Assembly (NCBI GenBank): GCA_008729055.1
Contig: SDUX01000004.1
Coordinates: 3,908,172-3,972,171 of the forward strand
Length of the DNA: 64,000 nucleotides
Source: Pyropia haitanensis
Lineage: Eukaryota > Rhodophyta > Bangiophyceae > Bangiales > Bangiaceae
Reading direction: 5' to 3'
The position numbers and the translations under genes were made by a program. The number at the start of each line of letters is the position of its first letter. The stretch's first letter is position 1. Positions 57,371-64,000 of this stretch are shown piece by piece. Under the pieces are notes generated by a model, which saw nothing but the letters and a program-made list of their open reading frames with translations, made no database searches and was not told the DNA's origin.

Positions 57371-58633
57371 ATGGCGAAAGTCAGCCCCGTCCACGGTGGC
57401 CTGTCCGAGCCGGTCAACCGGGTGGTGGACTCGCTGCCCTCCACGGAGCTGATGCCCAAGATTGTGGTCAATGGCATCGACTATACGACGCTCCACCGCA
57501 TTGCGGATGGCACCCTCTCCCCGCTGACTGGCCCGATGACCAAGGCGGACTATGAGAGCGTGCTGGTGAAGAAGGGCATTGAGCGCGACGGCAAGCTGTG
57601 GGCGTGGACTATCCCGCTGTCCCTGCCTGTGACGGCCGACGAGGCCAAGGCGCTCAAGGCGGGGGAGCCCGCCGCGCTGGTCTCTGAGTCGGGCAACGTG
57701 TTTGGCACGCTGACCGTGGACGCGGCCTTTTCGTGGGACAAGCCGGCCTTCCTCAAGGCCGTCTACGGGACGGAGCGGACGGATCACCCGGGCGCGCGCC
57801 TGTGGCTGGATGACCCGCGCACGGACCTTGTTGGCGGCACCATCTCGGTCCTGGCGCATGACGAGACGCGTCCGTTCAAGGACCGCATCCTGTACCCGCA
57901 GAGCATGCGCGCGCTGCTCAAGGAGCAGGGCTACGGCGCCTCGGTAGCGTTCCAGACCCGCAACCCGCTGCACCGTGCTCACGAGTATGCCCTCGTTTAT
58001 GGGGCGGAGAAGCTGCTCAAGGAGGTTGGGGACTCGGCCAAGGTCGGCGTGTTCCTCAACCCCCTCGTGGGGCAGCTGAAGGGAGACGATGTGCCGGCCG
58101 CGACCCGGATGGAGACGTACATCAAGCTGATTGATGGTGGCTTCATCGGCGAGGGTGACATGGACGAGGAGCTCTGGAAGTCCAAGGGCCAGAACTTGCG
58201 CGAGCAGACCCATCTGGCTGGCCTGGACATGCGCATGTTCTACGGTGGCCCGTCTGAGGCGGTCATGCACGCCATCTACCGTCAGAACCTGGGGATCACT
58301 CACTTTATCATTGGCCGTAAGCACGCGGACGCGCCGTTCGACGACAAGAGCGCCATCTGGGGTGACTTTGATGCGCAGGAGATTTTTGAGAAGCTGGAGG
58401 GGGACCTGCAGATCAAGACTGTCAACGTTGGCTTCGCCGCCTACTTTGAGGAGCTGGGCCGGGTCGGTCTGTGCTCGGAGAACAAGGGCAAGACCACCGT
58501 TTCGATTTCGGGTTCCAAGATGCGGGAGATGCTCAACTCTGGGTCGATGCCTGACTCGCGCGTCATGCGCCCGGCCACCGCACAGGTGCTCATGGACTAC
58601 TATGCGGCCAAGAACAAGAGCGCGACTGCGTAA
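57371..58633 (+). CDS. ATP sulfurylase (sulfate adenylyltransferase)
   Basis: A single frame of 420 residues from ATG 57371 (MAKVSPVHGGLSEPVN) to TAA 58631-58633. The enzyme makes adenosine 5'-phosphosulfate from sulfate and ATP, the first step of sulfate assimilation. The N-terminal PUA-like domain carries LTGPMTKADYESVL. The catalytic domain has QTRNPLHRAHE (residues about 195-205, the Q-T/x-R-N-P-x-H-x-x-H motif), NPLVGQLKGDDVPAATRMETY, a GRKHADAP loop at about residue 315 and ISGSKMREML at about 379. There is no fused APS kinase, so it is the bacterial/algal single-domain type. The usual GRDHA loop reads GRKHA here. No transit peptide is evident. Codon use is more balanced and free of homopolymers than in neighbouring genes, as in highly expressed genes. 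Confidence 0.95.
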   Translation: MAKVSPVHGGLSEPVNRVVDSLPSTELMPKIVVNGIDYTTLHRIADGTLSPLTGPMTKADYESVLVKKGIERDGKLWAWTIPLSLPVTADEAKALKAGEPAALVSESGNVFGTLTVDAAFSWDKPAFLKAVYGTERTDHPGARLWLDDPRTDLVGGTISVLAHDETRPFKDRILYPQSMRALLKEQGYGASVAFQTRNPLHRAHEYALVYGAEKLLKEVGDSAKVGVFLNPLVGQLKGDDVPAATRMETYIKLIDGGFIGEGDMDEELWKSKGQNLREQTHLAGLDMRMFYGGPSEAVMHAIYRQNLGITHFIIGRKHADAPFDDKSAIWGDFDAQEIFEKLEGDLQIKTVNVGFAAYFEELGRVGLCSENKGKTTVSISGSKMREMLNSGSMPDSRVMRPATAQVLMDYYAAKNKSATA

Positions 58634-59181
58634 GAGCAGTGCATGTGGGGAGCCACCAGCCTGAGAGGATTTGTTCGCAGCGTGGCCGGGCGGGTGGGTG
58701 GCGAGTCCCCAACGCGCGCTTCAGGTGCGGCGCTTTGCTGGCGCGCCTCGCGTGTTTGCTAGCCTCGTTGCTCTCGTTCACCCCTCTCTTTCTCAGCATC
58801 AGTTGGCCTTTGGCTGTGCACCGCCGTGATGCCGTCAACTAGGGCGACATCCGAGCACGATTAAATCCTCATGACGCTGCGTGATGTACGCATGAACGTT
58901 GCTGGCCGGGTCACGGCAGCCGCCATCCTCAGTTCTTTGTTTTCCGCACGTTGTGGTCATCCACGGCGGCCCTCAAGACCTTCCTCCATCAAGTGCCGGA
59001 AACCGAAAAGAGAAGCTGAGCACTGGCGACACACAGTACACGGCATGCGTAGGATCAACACAGGCTAGCTAGCCTACAAAGGGCGAAAGGGAAAAAAAGC
59101 TCAGCACACAACAGAAGCCAGGAAGAAGAGGTTGGGCGACGGAAGAAGAACAAGCAAACGCCCCCTAGACACAGGTCCAGT
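58634..59181. other. Tail-to-tail spacer between ATP sulfurylase and ProRS
   Basis: Shared 3' region of two convergent genes, moderate GC, with ATTAAATCC at about 58860 as a possible 3'-end signal. No gene. Confidence 0.5.
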
Positions 59182-61343
59182 CTAGTAGCTGCGTCCCCAC
59201 AGCGTGAAGGATTTGGCAGTCGAGTCACACGCAAAGCACTTGGTGCCTTCCGCCATCTCTGGCACGCCCATCCTGTCCAGCTCCTCTTTGAAAGGCATGC
59301 ACAGCGTCTTTGCAGCGCCTGACAGCGCCCGCTCGTCAGCCTCACCCACAGACGAGCCCTGTGCGGCAGCGGCAGCGGCGGCGGCAGCGAGGCTTGCCTC
59401 TTCCGACCGCTTCTTCACGTCGTCCTCACACTCGACAGCGGTGCACCAGGGCGCGACGGCCATGCCCTTGGCGTCGAGGATGGGCACGAACCCTTCCCAG
59501 CCGTGCACAATCGAAATGCGAGAAGCGACCGTACTGCGCGCCCGCTCCAGCATGTCCGTCTGCATTTGGTCGAGCAGCGCGCGCACGTCGTCTGCGAGCG
59601 ACGCCCACTGGAAGGTCGTCTTGGCAAACGTGTCCCGCCGAACCGCCACGGCCGCGGATGCCTCCACGTCGCGGGGGCCCAGCTCCACCCTCACGGGCAC
59701 ACCCTTGAGCTCCCACTGCGAGAACTTCCACCCTGGCGTCTTGTCCGTTCGCGCGTCCACGTCGGCGCGGAGGCCAGCTGCCGAAAGCTCGTCGGCTATC
59801 CGCCGCGCATGCGTCGCCATTTCCTCCTCCCGCCCCTTGACCACAATGGGAATCACAATCACCTGCAAGGTGGCCACCCGGGGAGGGAGCACCAGGCCCT
59901 TGTCGTCCCCATGGGTCATGACCATCACACCAATGGAGCGGGTGGTGAGGCCCCAAGAGTTTTGCCACACCGTCTTGGCGGCGCCGCCCGACTCGGGCAG
60001 GTACGTGATGCCAAACATCTTGCCAAAGTTCTGGCCAAGGCAGTGGCTGGTCGCGCCCTGAATGGCGCGCCCGGTGGAGGGGATAAAGCCCTCGACGGTG
60101 GTGGTGTAGAGGCCGCCCGCAAACTTCTCCTTCTCCGACTTGCGCCCGCGAATGACGGGTACGGCCAGGAGCGTCTCGTAGGTATCCCGGTACAGGTCGA
60201 GGATGGCCAGCACCTCCGCGTCCGCCTCCTCCTGCGTCGCAAACGCGGTGTGGCCCTCCTGCCACAGGAACTCACGGGAGCGCAGGAAGGGCGTCGGGTG
60301 CTTGAACTCCCACCGCACCACGTTCGACCACTGGTTCAGCTTGAGCGGCAGGTCCCGGTGGGAGCGGATCCACTTGGCAAACGCGGGATACATGATCGTC
60401 TCGGACGTGGGGCGCACCGCGATGGGCTTGTCCAGGTCCGTCTGGCCAGAGCGGGTGACCCAGGCAACCTCGGGAGCAAAGCCTTCAATGTGAGACGCCT
60501 CCTTCTCCAGCCGATCCTCCGACACAAATAGGGGGAAATACGCGTTTTGAACCCCCTGCTTCTTGATGACCGCATCTACAAACTCCCGGATGGTGTCCCA
60601 CATAGCAAAGCTCCACGGACGCAAAATGTAGCAGCCCTGCGCGTTCAGTCCATACGGAGGAGCCGTCCGGTTACAACAAATGAACAAGCACCGAGAGCAA
60701 TCGCACAGGGCGACAGAGCTGTGCAGACGCGGAGTGGATCCAACAACGGGGTCAGCCGCCGCAAACAGACCGGCACTCCCGCCGCTACTGTATTCCAAGC
60801 AGTACCCCTACCGCGGCGCCACAGTGCGGACCGCAGCACCCATGCAATGCGGCGACACCAAGCAGTCGCCGCTCTCGCGCCAGAATGCAGCCACCCGCCA
60901 GTCTCCCAACACCCTGCCGCCCGCCGCGCGGACCCGCCCCCCCGACCCCGCCCATCCCGACGTACGCTGATGTCGTAAAACTCGATGAGCTCCGACTTGG
61001 TAATAACCTGGTTGTACCATCTTGGAAAGTCCTCTTCCTTGCCCACGTCCATGCCCTCCTTGGACTCGCCCTTCTTCTTGGCCGACGCCGCCGCAGCCGC
61101 CGCCGCCTTCTTCTCCTTCTTCTCCTTTTGCTCTTTCTTCTGCGCCTCCTTCTTCAGTTTCTTCTCCAGCTGCCGAGCCACCTTGGCCGCCTCTGCATCA
61201 GCAGAAGCGGAGGCGGCACCGTCGGCGGGGGCGGCGCTGTCAGCGGGAGCGGCGCCGTCGGCGGCGGGAGCGGCGACGGCCGGCGCATCTGCCGCAGCGG
61301 CAAGCGTGGCCACCTTGGCGTCTTTTTCCGCAACAGCCGCCAT
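59182..61343 (-). CDS. Prolyl-tRNA synthetase, eukaryotic type (2 exons)
   Basis: Exon 1 is 61343-60966 and exon 2 is 60636-59182, giving 610 residues. The 329-bp intron starts GTACGT and ends GCGCAG and rebuilds LIEFYDIS|GCYILRPWSF. The start MAAVAEKDAKV at 61343 is chosen because upstream in-frame codons look non-coding; a CACAG just before it may be the end of a 5'-leader intron. An Ala-rich then Lys/Glu-rich N-terminal arm (EKKLKKEAQKKEQKEKK) precedes the class II catalytic core: FPRWYNQVITKSELIEF, RPTSETIMYPAFAKWIRSH, VVRWEFKHPTPFLRSREF, WQEGHTAF and SIGVMVMTHGDDKGLVLPP. The anticodon-binding domain follows. A C-terminal zinc-binding domain with four Cys (CTAVEC, CMPF, CFAC) ends WGRSY. 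It charges tRNA-Pro in the cytosol. No editing domain is inserted. Bacterial-type ProRS is excluded by the C-terminal domain. Confidence 0.95.
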
Positions 61344-62299
61344 GGCTGTGACTACAACAGGGAAGAGAATAGGCACACGGATGAGGTGGGGGACGCGGCG
61401 CGGTGGCAGCACCAAGCGGGGTACGTCGGCTGCCCTGCTACGCGGCCTGCGCGACCGGTGCAACCACTGTGGACAACGTCGGCGAGGACACGTTGAGCCT
61501 GGGAACGTGGCAAGCGTCGACGGCGACCGCGCTGGCTGACATGTTCGACGCTGGACTGATTTCTTAAAAGTTGTCCCAATTGACATGCGCAATCGTTAAC
61601 ACAACAAATTCTATTTGAAACTTGGAAAAGAATTTGTCTATCCTATTCAAGTAAGTTCTCATCTCACAGTGATTTCCACTAGAAATATATACGGGCGGAT
61701 CGGAACGTCATTCAACTGTCATTCCATGCGCGCCCCGCAGCCAAACCAGTGCCCGGTGTCTGTCATCCCCCCCCCCCCCCCAACCAAGCGACACCCGGCC
61801 CCACATCCGAGCGACATCCGGCACGCGGATGGAACCCAGCCGCGGGCCTGTCGCTGTGTGGCCAGGCTGGGAGGCGCCGTGTCAGCCATGAATCACGGAG
61901 GCTCGCGCGGTCGGTGGGACGGGCTGCGCGAGCGTGCGCGCCCGCTCGGGCGGAACCCCCTCCTGGGCGGCCTGCGGACGGGGTGGCGGCTGGACGCGGA
62001 GCCGTGATTGGTCCTGTTGGCAGGCGACGGTCCGCACTGCGGTCTGGCAGTCTTGTCCGCAACACCTCCTCTTTTTGCACTGCGCACCGCCGGGCGAGCG
62101 CCGCCCCTCAGACACACGGTCTCGGCGCGCAGCGAGTGCAGCACCAGCCCTCCCCTCCCCACGTGGACAGCAGGGCCGCCCTGCTCGCGTCCACGCGCCC
62201 CCCCCTGTCCCCACAGGCATGGCACAACGGCACGGGGCGCTGATGGAAGGCGGGCTAGCCACAGATGCCGAGACATCCTGCCGGGGAGAGGAGGGGGGG
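61344..62299. other. Upstream of ProRS, then GC-rich spacer
   Basis: 61344-61600 should contain the ProRS leader and promoter. 61560-61720 is AT-rich. 61730-62299 is GC-rich with overlapping low-complexity frames and no supported gene. Confidence 0.5.
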
Positions 62300-62307
62300 G
62301 CTTGTTG

Positions 62308-63087
62308 TAAGGATGGCAATATCGATCGTTAAGAAATCTCCTAACGAGTTACCGACTCGTTAAACGACTGTAACGACATCGTTAAACAAACTAATCAACA
62401 ATGTAGTTGGGCGTCAATTTTGTTTTGGTACTAAATATCCAGTCTCTTAGCAGAAAGACGCGACATCCTCGTCCAAAGCCCCCGCAATTGACGCGGCTCC
62501 CGCGATCCGGCTGCTCCCGCCACGTGACGACGCAGCGTCCCCTCCTCCCACAGATCTGCGCACGCCCGCAGAGTTCGCGTAAGGGCACCGGCACCATCGT
62601 GTCACGACGGCCGTGTATCGGCTCGGCGGGTGGCACCACCTCAATCTTGGCTATTGCCTCTTCGTCTCCATCACAAGCCTCAACATCCGCCAGGTACCGC
62701 GCGCGCGCGTCTTCACAAGCGACACAGTAGTTGGCCGTCCTCCCACGACTGTCCTTGGTACGATCCGTTGTACGGCGAAAGGCGGCCCAAAGGTCCATCG
62801 CTGTCTTGCGTCACCAGCGGCCTTGCACCAATGGAGCCCACGGCCGGGTGCACGATGGGCGTCACGACTGGCCACGTGTACTGAGGCTGCGAGTGCTCTC
62901 GGCGTAACAATTGTGTGCAATAGATTTCAATTGAGCCCTCGGCGCTATCAATTGCGCGCAGGATACAATCGTAAGTATTAACTACATTGACGAGGTCCGT
63001 TGCGGAACTCTTTTTTGAATGTAACGATCGTCATAACGATCGTTTAACAACTTTCTTTTAACGATATGTTTAACGACTGCCAACCTT
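62308..63087. mobile_element. hAT-like non-autonomous element, 780 bp, 8-bp TSD
   Basis: Ends are AAGGATGGCA (from 62309, with one extra T at 62308) and, read in reverse from 63087, AAGGTTGGCA. GCTTGTTG occurs directly outside both ends (62300-62307 and 63088-63095), a hAT-type 8-bp target duplication. Both sides carry many TAACGA/TCGTTA words (62324-62388 and 63019-63077), including ATCGATCGTTAA and TAACGATCG, typical of subterminal transposase sites. A 136-codon minus frame inside may be a transposase remnant. The first G of the left octamer adjoins a G run, so the certain part of the duplication is 7 bases. Confidence 0.85.
62391..62798 (-). pseudogene. Possible hAT transposase N-terminal remnant
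   Basis: The frame from ATG 62798 (MDLWAAFRRTTDRTKDSRG) shows W-x2-F and, further on, NYCVACEDARARYL, that is C-x2-C. This recalls the start of a BED zinc finger, which begins many hAT transposases, but the matching His pair is not clear. The frame ends at 62391 next to the subterminal repeats, far short of a 500-700-residue transposase. It is inside the hAT-like element, which is the main support for the reading. Confidence 0.3.
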
Positions 63088-63095
63088 GCTTGTTG

Positions 63096-63266
63096 GGCAT
63101 TGGGTGCGCGCGGCTCTTGGGCATTGGGTGCCGCAGCGTGGCGCGGGATTGCGCGGTGGGCGGCCGCTCGCCGTCGGTCCCGTTCCATCACATCATGGAC
63201 ATCCGCGCGCGGCGGATGGCAGCCGGGGAGTGGCCCCAGCCGCCGCCATCGCGCCTGGCGTCGACC

Positions 63267-63297
<31 letters not shown>

Positions 63298-63567
63298 GCG
63301 TATCTGCCGGCCGCGTGGCGGCGACGGCCGCGGCTGGCGGACGCCGTGTCGTCACTTGACCGCCACCGCCACCGCCCCACCCGACAGCGACACCCCAATC
63401 TTTGTCACCCTCTCCTCTCCGCCCCCGTCGCCGACGCACCACCCTTCCACTCCCCTCCCCCTTCCGTCCACCTCACCTTGTGCTCTTACTCCTTCCACAC
63501 TCTCTGCTTCCCCTTCCCGGCCGACCAACCGAGCCACCAACCTCCCCTGCCCCCCCCCCGCTGGCGG
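63096..63567. other. Upstream region of the last gene
   Basis: GC-rich with a GCC-repeat tract at 63267-63298, then pyrimidine-rich DNA (63400-63560) before the start codon. No gene supported. Confidence 0.45.
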
Positions 63568-63925
63568 ATGGCCGCCTATGGCGGCGGCGAATACGCCATG
63601 ATGGCCGACGCGGCGGGCGACGGCCTGCCGACGGCGGTGCGGACCCCCCCCGGGTCCGCCTCCCCCCGCACCCCCGCCGACGATGGCCGCCTGTCGCTCG
63701 TCCGCCGCGTGCCCGCCGTCCTCAGCGGCGGCGTGACGCTGCGGCGGGGGCGGCTCGGTCGCGCCGCGGCGGGCTGCTGGGCCGAAGTCCGCTCGGGGGT
63801 GCTCCTCGTCTATGCCAGCCGTGGCGCCGCCGCGGCGGGCACCGCGCCGCCGGTGCTGCTGCTGCCGCTCGATGGGGAGGCCGTCATCCGGCGGGTTGGC
63901 GGCGGTAGCGTTGTGCGCGACGCCC

Positions 63926-63963
<38 letters not shown>

Positions 63964-64000
63964 AGCGGCAGCGGCGCCGACGTGGAGCCGGTCGCCGCGC
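63568..64000 (+). CDS. Start of a gene with possible PH-like domain (3' partial)
   Basis: From ATG 63568 (MAAYGGGEYAMMADAAGDG) the frame is open to the window end, 144 codons. After a short acidic leader it reads LSLVRRVPAVLSGGVTLRRGR, then GCWAEVRSGVLLVYASRG and PPVLLLPLDGEAVIRRVGGG. A pattern of basic strand, W-x-E/V-x-x-G-x-L-L-V-Y and later L-x-L is like the first strands of a pleckstrin-homology domain. A GGC tract at 63929-63965 interrupts it as a Gly insert. The varied sequence and the pyrimidine-rich leader before the ATG make it a probable real gene. The PH reading rests on a few strands only. Confidence 0.45.

Overview
This window looks like nuclear chromosomal DNA from a very GC-rich eukaryote with small, intron-poor genes. 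The evidence is spliceosomal introns, eukaryote-only families (makorin, PAK kinase, Iwr1, CDCA7-type zinc finger, mitochondrial carrier, eukaryotic-type prolyl-tRNA synthetase), plastid-like N-terminal leaders, and long C/G homopolymers and GCC/GTC microsatellites between and inside genes. The extreme GC, low intron density and an ATP sulfurylase of plastid/bacterial single-domain type would fit a bangiophyte red alga (Porphyra/Pyropia type). That taxonomic guess is inference; the window has no rRNA or organelle marker to prove it.

Layout, left to right. 0-10.5 kb: 3' part of a makorin-type E3 ligase (+), an ankyrin protein with a near-perfect 99-bp repeat array (-), a RidA-family enamine/imine deaminase (-), and an alpha/beta-hydrolase (-). 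10.5-18 kb: gene-poor, with an AT-richer block bounded by GATGGG-type repeats and a deleted Harbinger-like DNA transposon carrying the N-terminus of its transposase. 18-24 kb: a secreted tyrosinase (+) and a PAK/STE20 kinase with a CRIB domain (-). 28-32 kb: a long low-complexity protein with a CDCA7-like 4CXXC zinc finger (+). 32-33 kb: a hAT-type element with a perfect 8-bp target duplication. 33-38 kb: a small probably plastid membrane protein (+) and an HDDC2/YfbR-type HD nucleotidase in three exons (+). 41-45 kb: a chymotrypsin-fold protease (+) and an Iwr1-family protein (-). 49.9-56 kb: a mitochondrial 2-oxoglutarate/malate-type carrier in three exons (+), a DUF1664-type coiled-coil membrane protein (-), and a two-helix probably plastid membrane protein (+). 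57-61.3 kb: ATP sulfurylase (+) and prolyl-tRNA synthetase (-), tail to tail, with more balanced codons. 62.3-63.1 kb: a second hAT-like element. 63.57 kb to the end: the start of a possible PH-domain gene.

Two patterns run through the window. First, nearly every broken reading frame lies in a C/G homopolymer and is repaired by exactly one extra base, which points to homopolymer under-calling in the assembly rather than pseudogenes. Second, all six introns I can place begin GTACG(T/G), which helps in choosing exon ends. The genes are a mixed housekeeping and signalling set and do not form a cluster or operon. The most notable new material is the set of small DNA transposons and the genes hidden by frame breaks.
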